A stretch of DNA of 36,637 bases. Source: DAOUBP01 sp034432655 (GTDB taxonomy: Bacteria > Chloroflexota > Anaerolineae > CG2-30-64-16). Made by a program: the position numbers and the translations under genes. The stretch is taken from the NCBI GenBank assembly GCA_034432655.1, contig DAOUBP010000008.1, forward strand, positions 1-36,637. The letters are read 5' to 3'. Shown one piece after another: positions 13,707-21,909 of the stretch. Every line of letters starts with the position of its first letter. The stretch's first letter is position 1. The notes beneath the pieces were generated by a model. It searched no databases. It had not been told where the DNA came from and saw nothing but the letters and a program-made list of their open reading frames with translations.

Positions 13707-13888
13707 GCCAAATAATCATCCCCACGGAAACCGGCATCCTTCAGGATGTACACAGCAAGCCCATGACCGACATCACAACCTGTGGGAACGGGAATCGTCA
13801 CAATTGTCTTGCGTTCTCCATGCCACCAGGTCAAATGGCTGCCGGCCTGCCACGCCTGGACGAAACCATGAGCCTTCAAGAAGCGCAC
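13697..13888 (-). CDS. Short HicA/YcfA-like toxin ORF, probably N-terminally truncated
   Basis: The 63-residue ORF starts at GTG 13888. FLKAHGFVQAWQAGSHLTWW, then VTIPVP, GLAVYILKDAGF and a DDYLAW end, follow the HicA mRNA interferase pattern: helix ending HGF, catalytic GSH, a VP strand, and a final helix. HicA normally has about eight residues more before this point. An in-frame stop lies three codons upstream, so the first helix is short. No hicB antitoxin is adjacent. It sits between the deacetylase and phosphoesterase genes in the same direction. It could be a decayed toxin, or a functional short form that starts at GTG. Confidence 0.6.
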   Translation of the reverse strand: MRFLKAHGFVQAWQAGSHLTWWHGERKTIVTIPVPTGCDVGHGLAVYILKDAGFRGDDYLAWC

Positions 13889-13912
13889 CCCAAATTATAC
13901 ATTATGGCGTGG

Positions 13913-14812
13913 TTAAGTTCGCAACCGCGCGGCCGCAATTCTCACCGTTTCCAGCTGAATCTCGACCGTATCCTGAATGTCCCGCGCGTAGCCGCCGCCC
14001 ATAACCACCGCCACCGGCAGGCCGGCGCGACAGCACTCGTCCAACACCAGCTGGTCCCGAGCGGCCAGGCCGGCTTTGGTGAGCGCCAGGCGGCCCAGCG
14101 TATCGCCCTGGAACGGGTCGGCGCCGGCGATGTAGATCGCCAGGTCAGCCGCAGCCAGGGCCAAGGCGCGTTCAAGCCCGAACGCCAAAGCGTCCAGATA
14201 CTCGGCGTCGGTCACACCGTCCGGCAACTCGATGTCCAGGTCGCTGCGCTGTTTGTGCAGCGGGAAGTTCTTGGCTGCGTGGATCGAAAAAGTGAACACG
14301 GCGGGGTCATCCTGAAAAACCGCCGCCGTGCCATCCCCCTGATGCACATCGCAATCCAGCACTATGATGCGCCGCACAGCCCCTTCAGCCTGCATGGCCC
14401 GTGCCGCCACAGCCACATCGTTGAACACACAATAGCCGGCGCCGAAATCCGGGAAGGCATGATGAGTGCCGCCGGTGAGGCTGGCTGCGATCCCATCTTG
14501 TAGCGCAGCCCGACAGGCGCCGATGGTGCTGCCCACCGAGCGCCGGCAGCGCTCCACCAGCTCCGGCGACCAGGGCAACCCGATGCGGCGGATTTCCTTG
14601 TCGCTGAGCAGACCGCTCTTCACCCTGGCCAGATAGGCCGGCCGGTGCACGCGCAGAAGCTGCTCGTCCGAGGCAGCCATAGGCTCAACCAGCTCACACG
14701 GCGGGGCCAGCTCGGCTGCCACACGCTGGCGCAACAGGGTATATTTGGCCGCGGGGAAGCGGTGGCCTGGCGGCAACGGATAGGTGAAGTGATCACAATA
14801 AAACACCTTCAC
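13913..14812 (-). CDS. Histone-deacetylase-family hydrolase
   Basis: The protein is 299 residues of the HDAC / acetoin-utilisation / acetylpolyamine amidohydrolase superfamily. The active-site pair His117-His118 lies in GGTHHAFPDFG, zinc ligands Asp155 and His157 in LDCDVHQGDG, and the third ligand Asp232 in AGADPFQGD. Length and the FPDFGAGYCVFND segment resemble the short, class IV-like bacterial group. It removes acetyl groups from lysine side chains or small acetylated amines. Its start overlaps the stop of the spermidine-synthase-like gene by 4 bp. This coupling hints at acetylpolyamines as substrate, but that is inference. No signal peptide is present, so it is cytoplasmic. Confidence 0.9.
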   Translation of the reverse strand: MKVFYCDHFTYPLPPGHRFPAAKYTLLRQRVAAELAPPCELVEPMAASDEQLLRVHRPAYLARVKSGLLSDKEIRRIGLPWSPELVERCRRSVGSTIGACRAALQDGIAASLTGGTHHAFPDFGAGYCVFNDVAVAARAMQAEGAVRRIIVLDCDVHQGDGTAAVFQDDPAVFTFSIHAAKNFPLHKQRSDLDIELPDGVTDAEYLDALAFGLERALALAAADLAIYIAGADPFQGDTLGRLALTKAGLAARDQLVLDECCRAGLPVAVVMGGGYARDIQDTVEIQLETVRIAAARLRT

Positions 14813-16401
14813 GGTGCTGCAGCCCCTCCGGTGGCCTCTTCTGCGCCGGGACGTGCCTCCTCGCCACGCACCACCGATGCCAGCATCTGATCCACGGGCG
14901 CATAACGGTCGGTGAGCAACACTGCCCGGCCTTCGGCCAGAATCGCGTCTACAGTCGCCGGGTCGAGTACCTGCCGCGCCAGCAACGCCTCCCCGTCACC
15001 GCCGTCAACCTTGCCCAGCGCAGCCAGGTCCAGGGGCCGATCGGTGGCGATCACCACAAACGTGACTCGCGGCGACGCGCGCCAGGCCGGGATGGAAGGC
15101 GCCACGTAGACGTGAGCAAAAGACCGTCGGAGAGTATTCACGTAAGCGCGCAAGAAGTCGCGTCGCGGGCCGTCTATGAGATTCACCACATACAGGCCGT
15201 CGTCCGCAAGCCAGGCCCGCACCCGCTGGTTGAATTCCAACGTGGTCAGATGATAAGGCACCGAATAGTCGTTGAAAGCGTCTCCGAACACCAGTTCGTA
15301 TTGCCTGTCGGGCTGGCGAGCCAGGAAGGTGCGGGCGTCTTCGTTGAAGGTGCGCACCCGCGTGTCGCGGCGCAACCCCAACAGCTCATGCGCTACCAAG
15401 GTCACACCGGGATCAATCTCAATCACATCCAAGTGACTGGCAGGATAAAGCGCCTCCATGTAGCGCGGGAAGGTGTAACCGCCACCGCCGATGAACAGCG
15501 CGCGCAGCGTGGTATGACGTGCCGCCTGATACGCCGTAGCCTCAGCGTAGATGCGCTCGTAGCTGTACACCAGGGTGGCGGGGTCATCCAGCGAGGAATA
15601 GCTATGCACCAGCCGGTCGAGGATCAACGCGCGCACCGGTTTCCCGCCCTTCGTCTCCTCGCGCACCTTGATGCAAAAGTAATTGGTCTCCAAATTGCAG
15701 GGCGACCGCAGCCAGCCCTGAGTAAGCGCCAGCGCTGAACCGCCGGCGATAATGGCCAGGGCGACCGCCCCCCAGGCCAGACGCCCGCGCGGCGCCGAGG
15801 CGATCAAGAAGAGGGCCGCCATGGTTAGAAGCACAACCGCTACCCCCCAGACGACCACATGGGTGCCGAACCAGGCGATCAGGACAAACCCCGTGGCAAA
15901 CGTGCCGACGATGCTGCCGATGGTACCGGCCGCCGAAACGCGGCCCACGGTACTGCCCGTGCGGGCCAGGTCATGCACAGCCAGTTTGATCACCACGGGG
16001 GAGATAGTGCCCAGCAGCAGGCTGGGGACAAAGAAGAGCGCGGCCGTCAGGACCAGGATGCGAGTGACGATGGGCCAGGCATCCGGCAGACGCACGCCCA
16101 GCGTATCGGCCGCCAGCACGCCGAAGCTGGTGAGGCCACCCAACAGGAAAAGCAACCCCAGCAGGCGCAGCGAGCCCCACCGGTCGGCCAGGCGCCCGCC
16201 CAGGTAATTGCCCAGGCTCATGCCTGCCAGCACCACACCGATCACGCTGGTCCAGGTGTAGAGCGACACACCGACATACGGCGCAATGATGCGGCCGGCC
16301 ACCAGCTCCAGGATCATCGTACACGCGCTGGAGACAAACACGATCAAGGGCGGCCGCAAAAAACGAAGCAAACGGGATGATGTAGGAAGAGCTGGCTCCA
16401 T
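14809..16401 (-). CDS. Membrane-fused spermidine-synthase-like protein
   Basis: I use ATG 16401 (MEPALPTSS) because GAGG lies six bases upstream; a TTG four codons earlier is also in frame. The product is 530 residues. About the first 220 residues hold seven or eight membrane helices with an MFS-like loop (GNYLGGRLADRWG). The cytosolic C-terminal half is a Rossmann methyltransferase-fold domain of the spermidine synthase type (FIGGGGYTFPRYMEAL, VIEIDPGV, NEDARTFL, FGDAFND). Such fused proteins are common in bacteria but few have a proven substrate. The gene starts 8 bp after mutM and overlaps the deacetylase by 4 bp. Confidence 0.88.
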   Translation of the reverse strand: MEPALPTSSRLLRFLRPPLIVFVSSACTMILELVAGRIIAPYVGVSLYTWTSVIGVVLAGMSLGNYLGGRLADRWGSLRLLGLLFLLGGLTSFGVLAADTLGVRLPDAWPIVTRILVLTAALFFVPSLLLGTISPVVIKLAVHDLARTGSTVGRVSAAGTIGSIVGTFATGFVLIAWFGTHVVVWGVAVVLLTMAALFLIASAPRGRLAWGAVALAIIAGGSALALTQGWLRSPCNLETNYFCIKVREETKGGKPVRALILDRLVHSYSSLDDPATLVYSYERIYAEATAYQAARHTTLRALFIGGGGYTFPRYMEALYPASHLDVIEIDPGVTLVAHELLGLRRDTRVRTFNEDARTFLARQPDRQYELVFGDAFNDYSVPYHLTTLEFNQRVRAWLADDGLYVVNLIDGPRRDFLRAYVNTLRRSFAHVYVAPSIPAWRASPRVTFVVIATDRPLDLAALGKVDGGDGEALLARQVLDPATVDAILAEGRAVLLTDRYAPVDQMLASVVRGEEARPGAEEATGGAAAP

Positions 16402-16409
16402 ACCAAACC

Positions 16410-17243
16410 TCAAAAAGCACCGACGGCTGGCTGGCAGCGCGGGCAGAAATGTGTGCTGCGTTGGGCCACGCGTATCCGCTCGATCGGTGTGGCGCAGCGG
16501 GGACAGGGCCGGCCCGGCTGACCGTAGACGCGCAAACGGTTCTGGTAGGCCCCTTCCGGGCCGTAAGGTGTGCGATAATCGCGTAACAATGTACCGCGCG
16601 CCCCGATGGACTCGACCAGCACAGATTGAATGGCTGTGAACAAGCGATGGATCTCGGCAGACGTCAGGCTGGCGCCTGGGCGCAGCGGATGGATGCCCGC
16701 CAGGTACAACGCTTCATCGGCGTAGATATTACCCAGACCGGCGATAATGCTCTGGTCGAGCAATAACGCCTTGACCGCCGCGCGGCGTGAGCCCAACCGT
16801 TGGCCGAGCTGTCCGGGGGTGAAGGACAGGTCGAGCGGCTCTGGCCCCAGTTTTCCCAACACATCGGTCACATTTTGCGTCAACCAGATGCGGCCAAACT
16901 TACGCGCGTCGGTGAAGACCAGCTGATCGCCGTCGGCCAGCGCAAACCGGGCACGGACGTGATCGTCCGCAAGGCGCGGGTCGTCCTGTCTCAGCACGGC
17001 CAGCCGGCCGGTCATCCGCAGATGGACGATCAGCGTCTCCCCTGAATCGAGGCCGATCAACAGGTACTTTCCCCGCCGCCCCACATCAACCACTGCACAG
17101 CCTGCCAGCCGCGCATTGAGGCTGGCAGGATCTGGGGCGGCCAGGGTGCGGGGCCACAAGATATGCGCTGTGTGGAATCGCCGGCCGACCAGCTGCTTGC
17201 GCAGGTCGGCGGCGATCGTCTCAACTTCGGGGAGTTCAGGCAT
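16410..17243 (-). CDS. mutM: Formamidopyrimidine-DNA glycosylase
   Basis: The protein is 277 residues, the normal length for Fpg/MutM. The mature N-terminus PELPEVETI supplies the catalytic Pro2 and Glu3. GRRGKYL carries the conserved lysine, ARKFGR lies near the lesion-recognition region, and the QSIIAGLGNIYADEALY helix-two-turn-helix is intact. The C-terminal zinc finger has the pattern CPRC-x16-CPRC. It excises 8-oxoguanine and other oxidised purines and cuts the abasic site. It lies 16 bp after the anti-sigma gene in the same direction, so expression may follow the ECF sigma operon. Confidence 0.97.
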   Translation of the reverse strand: MPELPEVETIAADLRKQLVGRRFHTAHILWPRTLAAPDPASLNARLAGCAVVDVGRRGKYLLIGLDSGETLIVHLRMTGRLAVLRQDDPRLADDHVRARFALADGDQLVFTDARKFGRIWLTQNVTDVLGKLGPEPLDLSFTPGQLGQRLGSRRAAVKALLLDQSIIAGLGNIYADEALYLAGIHPLRPGASLTSAEIHRLFTAIQSVLVESIGARGTLLRDYRTPYGPEGAYQNRLRVYGQPGRPCPRCATPIERIRVAQRSTHFCPRCQPAVGAF

Positions 17244-17259
17244 GTAAGCGCAATCGAAT

Positions 17260-19203
17260 CTACTGATGAACCACGTCCAACATCACTTCCCCGGGCAGAG
17301 GCAGCAGCTCGTAGGCCTTCCCCTCGACAGTGTGCAGCGTCAGCAACCGGCCGCCCCCGGTTTCGTGCAGGCTGACAAACTCCCTGTCCGAGACCCAACG
17401 CGGATCGAACAGGCTGATTGCACTACCGAGGCCCACCGGGGCCCTGCCGGCCGCTCCAAGATAGATTTGATCATTGTCCTGATACAAGAAATAGGTGCCG
17501 GCCGGCGACCAGCCCAGAAAAGCGGGATTTTGCACCGCAGCATACAGCTCGTCGTACGAACCATCCGCGTCTGCCAGGTGAAGCTCGCCCTCGCCTGTCT
17601 GATCGTCGGTAAAACGCAAATACGCCAGCTGAGTGCTGTCTGGCGACCACGCCACCTGATAGGCATCCAGGAGGGCAACCTCCTGCGACTGACCGCTGGC
17701 CAGGATCAGATACAACCTCGTGCCGTTAAGCGCGCCGGGCTCAGGCAGGTCTGCCGTCGGGATCGCCAGCCACAGACCGCTGCTGTCCGGCAGCCAGGCC
17801 ACCTGGGTCTCATAGCTGAGTTTAGCCGGACCGGCAGGAAACGTCAAGGCCACGCGCGGGTTGCTGCCATCTGCGTTAATCAAAATCAACTGGCCTTGAG
17901 GATCGTCCTCGGTGCCGTACGCCAGCAGCGCAAAACGCTGGCCGTCCGGCGCATAGAAGGGCCAATACGCGCGCCCCATATCCGCCACGTAGCGGAGCGC
18001 GCCCGTCTCAACCTCCAGGGTCCACAGTTCTGTTTTCGGCAACGCGTCAGGCGCTTCCGGCGCGGGCACAGCCACAAGGGTCAACGCCAGGGTACGCTGT
18101 CCCGGCACCCAACTGATGTCCTGAATACGACGCGCGGTGTGCTGGGGGGCCAGCTTCTCTTTCGGCAGTTGGGCCTCGTCCAACAGCAGCCGGGGCTTGC
18201 CGTCGTGCCAGGGCATGCCCCACAACATCGCTCGGTCATCTTCTACAGTGCGGTAGACGACATATTGCCCGTCGGGCGCGAGCAGCGGCGTGTTTGCTGT
18301 CTGCGCCACAACCAGCTGACGCAGTCCCTCCACGCGGTCCACCGCCCACAACGCCTGCCAGTCGGTGTAGACCAGCCTGGCCGTGGCCGGCCATACATCA
18401 GCGATGGCCGCTAGCGGCGGCAGCGGCTCCGGGGTCAGCGACCCGGCGGGCAAAGCGGCCGCGGCAGCACCCCCGCCCAGGCCAAAGGTTTTGGCATCCG
18501 CGGTTGGGGTTTCCGCCGGCCCGGGCGGTGCCATAGCCACCAGCGGCGGCTCAGGCGTCGCCGGAGGGGCAACTGCACGCGCGGCAGGCGCAGGTTCCGT
18601 CGGAGGGGCAGGAGGGGCCGTCAGCTGCGGCTGCTCGGTGGGAGGGGCGGTAGCGGCCGCAATAGCTATCTCAGCAGGCGCCTCTGCTGTTCCCTGATCG
18701 GCTTCGGCTGCAGCGGCAGCCGCACGTTCCCCTTGTGCTTCCGAGACGGCCTCTGGCACAGCTGCCGGTGCCATAAATAGCTCAGCGGCCCCCTCGGTCG
18801 GCAAGGCAGTAGGGGCAAAACGCGCGCTGGACGGCATAGGCACCGCCATCGGTGGGCGTAGCAAGGTAGCCGCCAGGACCACCACCAGCGCTACGGCCGC
18901 CACAGCGCCCAGGCCACGGGCCAGGCCCCCCAACCAGGACGCGCCCGTGGCGGGCTTACGGGCCCCGACCATCGCCTCGGAGAGGGTAAATGCGTGGGGC
19001 ACCCGCACGCGCGGCAACGCCTGCACCATTGACACCGTCCAGCGCAGGCTTTCCAGCTCCTCCCGGCAGAGGCTACACCCGCGCAAGTGGCTCTCAATCA
19101 AGGCGCGCTCGGCCTGGCTGACCTGTCCATCCAGGAAGGCGGACAGCAGTTCTACATTGATATGAGCCTGGGTCGGCGCACCAAAGAATCGTTTCATCGT
19201 CAT
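17260..19203 (-). CDS. Membrane anti-sigma factor with TolB/WD40-like extracellular tail
   Basis: The protein is 647 residues. The N-terminus is a zinc-binding anti-sigma domain with H39-x3-C43-x2-C46 (ESHLRGCSLC). One membrane helix lies at about 97-115 (LGAVAAVALVVVLAATLL). A long Ala/Pro/Glu/Thr-rich linker runs to about residue 260. The rest contains repeated propeller-type blades (TDWQALWAVDR, LLAPDGQYVVYR, PFYAPDGQRFALLAYG, VAWSPDSTQLAYLRF), as in TolB/PD40 proteins. The architecture suggests that an outside signal is passed to the cytosolic domain, which holds the sigma factor. The sigma gene ends 29 bp upstream. ATG 19197 is an alternative start. Confidence 0.93.
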   Translation of the reverse strand: MTMKRFFGAPTQAHINVELLSAFLDGQVSQAERALIESHLRGCSLCREELESLRWTVSMVQALPRVRVPHAFTLSEAMVGARKPATGASWLGGLARGLGAVAAVALVVVLAATLLRPPMAVPMPSSARFAPTALPTEGAAELFMAPAAVPEAVSEAQGERAAAAAAEADQGTAEAPAEIAIAAATAPPTEQPQLTAPPAPPTEPAPAARAVAPPATPEPPLVAMAPPGPAETPTADAKTFGLGGGAAAAALPAGSLTPEPLPPLAAIADVWPATARLVYTDWQALWAVDRVEGLRQLVVAQTANTPLLAPDGQYVVYRTVEDDRAMLWGMPWHDGKPRLLLDEAQLPKEKLAPQHTARRIQDISWVPGQRTLALTLVAVPAPEAPDALPKTELWTLEVETGALRYVADMGRAYWPFYAPDGQRFALLAYGTEDDPQGQLILINADGSNPRVALTFPAGPAKLSYETQVAWLPDSSGLWLAIPTADLPEPGALNGTRLYLILASGQSQEVALLDAYQVAWSPDSTQLAYLRFTDDQTGEGELHLADADGSYDELYAAVQNPAFLGWSPAGTYFLYQDNDQIYLGAAGRAPVGLGSAISLFDPRWVSDREFVSLHETGGGRLLTLHTVEGKAYELLPLPGEVMLDVVHQ

Positions 19204-19232
19204 CTGCTTATTCGGAAAGTACCGGCGTATTC

Positions 19233-20096
19233 TTATCGGTCGTCCCTGAGACGGTATGACGCGGGCAAAAGTTCCTGGTGGGCCATCAGCATATCGCGCA
19301 TCTTGGCGCGCGCCCGGCTGAGGCGGGACTTTACCGTGCCCAACGCGGTGCCCATAGCATCGGCGATCTCTTGATAGTCCAACCCCTCGATATCGGCCAA
19401 GATAAGGGCGGTGCGCTGATCCGGCGGCAGCCGGCCGATGGCCTCCTGGATCACACCGGCCAGCTCCTGCCGCATCACAAAGCTATCCGGGTGTTCGGCC
19501 CGATCAACCAGCCAGGGGTTGTAGTCCGCGTCCTCTTCCTCGTCATCCCTGTCCAGGGAAACGGTGGGCCGGCGCCGACGAGCGCGCAGCGCGTCGTAAC
19601 AAGTGTTGGTGACGATGCGCAATAGCCACGCCTTGAAGGAGCCGCCCCGATACTGGTTTACCCGCTGATAAGCTTTGAGAAACGCTTCCTGGGTTGCGTC
19701 CTCAGCCAGCACCTCGTCCCCCATCACCCGGTAGGCCACGTTGTAGACCAGGCTCTGATAGTGAAGGATCAGTTGATTGAAGGCGGGCAGGTGGCCGCGT
19801 TGAGCTTGAGCGATCAACGCTGCTTCGTCAAAGCCCGGGCGCTGAGGGGGTGTCGGCTGTACCGGCTGGTTGTGCTGGTCGCCTGTTGTGACCGCCGCCA
19901 ACCAAGCAGCGCGAAAGGGGAGGAGCACCTGCCCCGCAAACCCGGGCGCCGGCGCAGGCAGAAACTGCTGCGCGGCTATGCTGCGGAAAGAACGGACGCC
20001 GCGGCGCAGCAGCCCGGCACAGCCAGACATTAACCTGCGCCAGATGGGCCCGCGCGGCAGAGCTTGCAGCACTCCCTTTGTCCTGAACAGCAGCAT
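19233..20096 (-). CDS. ECF-type RNA polymerase sigma factor
   Basis: The sigma core covers about residues 92-287. Region 2 is ALIAQAQRGHLPAFNQLI through AEDATQEAFLKAYQRV and FKAWLLRIVTNTC. Region 4 is IGRLPPDQRTALILADIEGL through LGTVKSRLSRARAKM. The open frame extends 90 residues further N-terminal without family similarity. The listed start is ATG 20096; GTG 19928 (V57) would shorten it, and the true start is uncertain. A charged DRDDEEEDADYN insert separates regions 2 and 4. It heads a tight minus-strand run including its anti-sigma factor, mutM and others, and probably controls that operon and itself. Confidence 0.93.
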   Translation of the reverse strand: MLLFRTKGVLQALPRGPIWRRLMSGCAGLLRRGVRSFRSIAAQQFLPAPAPGFAGQVLLPFRAAWLAAVTTGDQHNQPVQPTPPQRPGFDEAALIAQAQRGHLPAFNQLILHYQSLVYNVAYRVMGDEVLAEDATQEAFLKAYQRVNQYRGGSFKAWLLRIVTNTCYDALRARRRRPTVSLDRDDEEEDADYNPWLVDRAEHPDSFVMRQELAGVIQEAIGRLPPDQRTALILADIEGLDYQEIADAMGTALGTVKSRLSRARAKMRDMLMAHQELLPASYRLRDDR

Positions 20097-20117
20097 GAGT
20101 TATCCGATTTCGCCAGA

Positions 20118-20152
20118 GCCCGGGATATGATCCCGCCGTGATCGTCCCGGGC
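20118..20152. promoter_or_regulatory. Inverted repeat between sigma gene and tRNA promoter
   Basis: GCCCGGGA (20118-20125) and TCCCGGGC (20145-20152) are perfect 8-bp inverted arms around a 19-bp centre that holds a competing GGGAT/ATCCC pair. It lies in the divergent spacer 20097-20166, which has no gene. It may be an operator for the sigma operon or a leader hairpin. Confidence 0.4.
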
Positions 20153-20166
20153 AGCAAAGAACAGAT

Positions 20167-20195
20167 TTGACGGACACCCCGATTTCAGGTATACT
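20167..20195 (+). promoter_or_regulatory. Strong promoter for tRNA-Leu
   Basis: TTGACG (20167-20172), a 17-bp spacer and TATACT (20190-20195) make a near-consensus sigma-70-type promoter. It ends 15 bp before the first base of the tRNA, the normal distance for a short 5' leader. Confidence 0.8.
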
Positions 20196-20210
20196 CGCTT
20201 ACTGAATTAC

Positions 20211-20293
20211 GCCGAAGTGGCGGAACGGTATACGCGACGGTCTCAAAAACCGTTGGGGGTTGCCCCTTGTGGGTTCGAATCCCACCTTCGGCA
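20211..20293 (+). tRNA. tRNA-Leu (anticodon CAA)
   Basis: The acceptor stem GCCGAAG (20211-20217) pairs with CTTCGGC (20286-20292), with discriminator A at 20293. The anticodon arm has the loop CTCAAAA, giving anticodon CAA for UUG codons. A long variable arm (GGGG/CCCC) marks a class II leucine tRNA. The T arm is GTGGG-TTCGAAT-CCCAC. No CCA is encoded. The following 20294-20580 stretch has a small GCGGA/TCCGC hairpin and no gene I can support. Confidence 0.97.
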
Positions 20294-20580
20294 TCATAAC
20301 GCGGACTTCATTCCGCAAACTGACGATTACATATTTGACGCGAACGTTACGAAGCAAAACTTCCGCGACAGCCTCGACAGACACAAGGCCGTTGTAAGCA
20401 CGTCGAGCGCCCGCGCGGCCCATGTGATGGCATTATAGCAGCGTTGTCACTTTCATTACAAAGCCTGCGTCAAGACACATGGGGTCTAGCCAGACGTACA
20501 CGCCTTCTGGGGGTGCTCCCTTGCGCACAACGGGCTGGTCAACGTCACTCTCCCCTGAAGGCCGACAACGGGAATACTCA

Positions 20581-21858
20581 ATGCATATGACCCACCGACA
20601 GCCCGATGGCGTGCGGGCTCGTTTCAATCGCATAGCCTTGCCGGGCTGCGTGGCCCTGTGCATATTGATCGCCATTGTCCTGCTTGGCGCAGGTTGTGCG
20701 CGTCCCGCTGCCGACAACTCCCTCTCCCCTGCGAACCGAGACGCCGCCCTGCGCCAAATTGCTGCCGATTACATGCGTTTTGGAGATCTGGCGCAGGCCC
20801 AGGCTGCGCTGGACAAACTCGGTGTGGCCAACCCGGCGCAACTGTTGTTGACCCTGGCGGAGTCCGATCTGGCCGCCGGCCGGCCGCGCGAGGAGATCGA
20901 ACCACTGGCACGGCTGGCAGACGCGCTGGGCCAGCGCAGCCCACAATTGATCGCTTTCCTGGAACCGACCAGCGCGCCTACACCGACGTCGCCCCCGCCC
21001 ACGGCAACACCCGTGCCGCCGACGGCGACGCCACGCCCGACCGAGACCGCACAACCGCCTACCGCGACGCCAACGCCAGAGCCACCAACTGCCACGCCGA
21101 CACCGGAGCCACAACAGCCGCGCGTGGTGGCCGAGGGCGATGTGAACCTGCGCAGCGGGCCTGGCCGGGCCTACCCGGTGGTGGGCCGGCTGCGGGCCGG
21201 CCAGGAGACGGCCATTCTCGCGCGCAATGCCAACGGCGATTGGTGGCAGGTGGCCTGGGACGGTTCAGGGCAGGCCTGGGTGGCCGGCACAGTCGTGCGC
21301 GTGTTGGGGCCTATTGACACGGTCGCGGTAGCAGAGAACATCCCGGCCCCGCCGCCGACGGCCACTCGCGCACCACAGCCGACCGCTGCGCCGCCCGCGC
21401 CGCAAAATCCCGGCGTGCAGTACGTGGTGGCAAGTTTACGCTTGCGGGCGGTCGGGGAGCATTCGCAGCGGTGCGACGGCGGCGATCACAACATCTTCGT
21501 TACCGTGGTGGACGCCGCAGGGAACCCCCTGGATAACGTGCGCGTCCGCGAGATCTTTTCTGGCCAGATCTACGTAACGGGCGCACAGGGCAAAGGGCCC
21601 GGCAGAGTAGAATACGACATTTATCGTGGCGGTGGCGGTCAAATCGAAATCGTCAACGAGGCCAATGAGCGCATCAGCGAGGTCACCCGCGGTATGAGCG
21701 CGGACTGGCCCGATTTCGACCTGATGAAAGCCGCCGGTTACTGCAATTGCAAGCCACACCCCGATGACGCCAGTTGCGAGGCGGATCTGAACAATCGCAC
21801 CTATCTGTTTGCCGTTGGACATTACGCCTATGAAGTGGTGTTCCGCCGTACCTACTAG
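20581..21858 (+). CDS. SH3b lipoprotein with unrecognised C-terminal domain
   Basis: I start at ATG 20581 (ATG 20587 also possible); an in-frame ATG at 20479 would add an implausible N-terminus. The product is 425 residues. The lipobox LGAGC has its lipidated cysteine at residue 39. About residues 132-180 are a Thr/Pro repeat linker, and about 182-250 a bacterial SH3 domain (GDVNLRSGPGRAYPVVGRL, then NGDWWQVAW). From VQY at about 278 to the end is a domain I do not recognise. It contains HNIFVTVVDAAGNP, a KGPG motif and several cysteines. The same domain ends the next gene, which suggests the pair serves one surface function. The beta-rich pattern recalls carboxypeptidase-regulatory or Ig-like folds. 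Confidence 0.88.
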   Translation: MHMTHRQPDGVRARFNRIALPGCVALCILIAIVLLGAGCARPAADNSLSPANRDAALRQIAADYMRFGDLAQAQAALDKLGVANPAQLLLTLAESDLAAGRPREEIEPLARLADALGQRSPQLIAFLEPTSAPTPTSPPPTATPVPPTATPRPTETAQPPTATPTPEPPTATPTPEPQQPRVVAEGDVNLRSGPGRAYPVVGRLRAGQETAILARNANGDWWQVAWDGSGQAWVAGTVVRVLGPIDTVAVAENIPAPPPTATRAPQPTAAPPAPQNPGVQYVVASLRLRAVGEHSQRCDGGDHNIFVTVVDAAGNPLDNVRVREIFSGQIYVTGAQGKGPGRVEYDIYRGGGGQIEIVNEANERISEVTRGMSADWPDFDLMKAAGYCNCKPHPDDASCEADLNNRTYLFAVGHYAYEVVFRRTY

Positions 21859-21909
21859 ACCATCGCAAGCGGCTGGTCATCTGAGGGAGTCGTACGAGGA
21901 GAATCTGAC

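Noticed and set aside
20217..20438. Small plus-strand ORF of 73 residues
   Set aside because: It begins inside the tRNA-Leu and has no ribosome binding site of its own.
20479..20580. N-terminal extension of the SH3b lipoprotein
   Set aside because: It would put 34 polar residues before a good lipoprotein signal.
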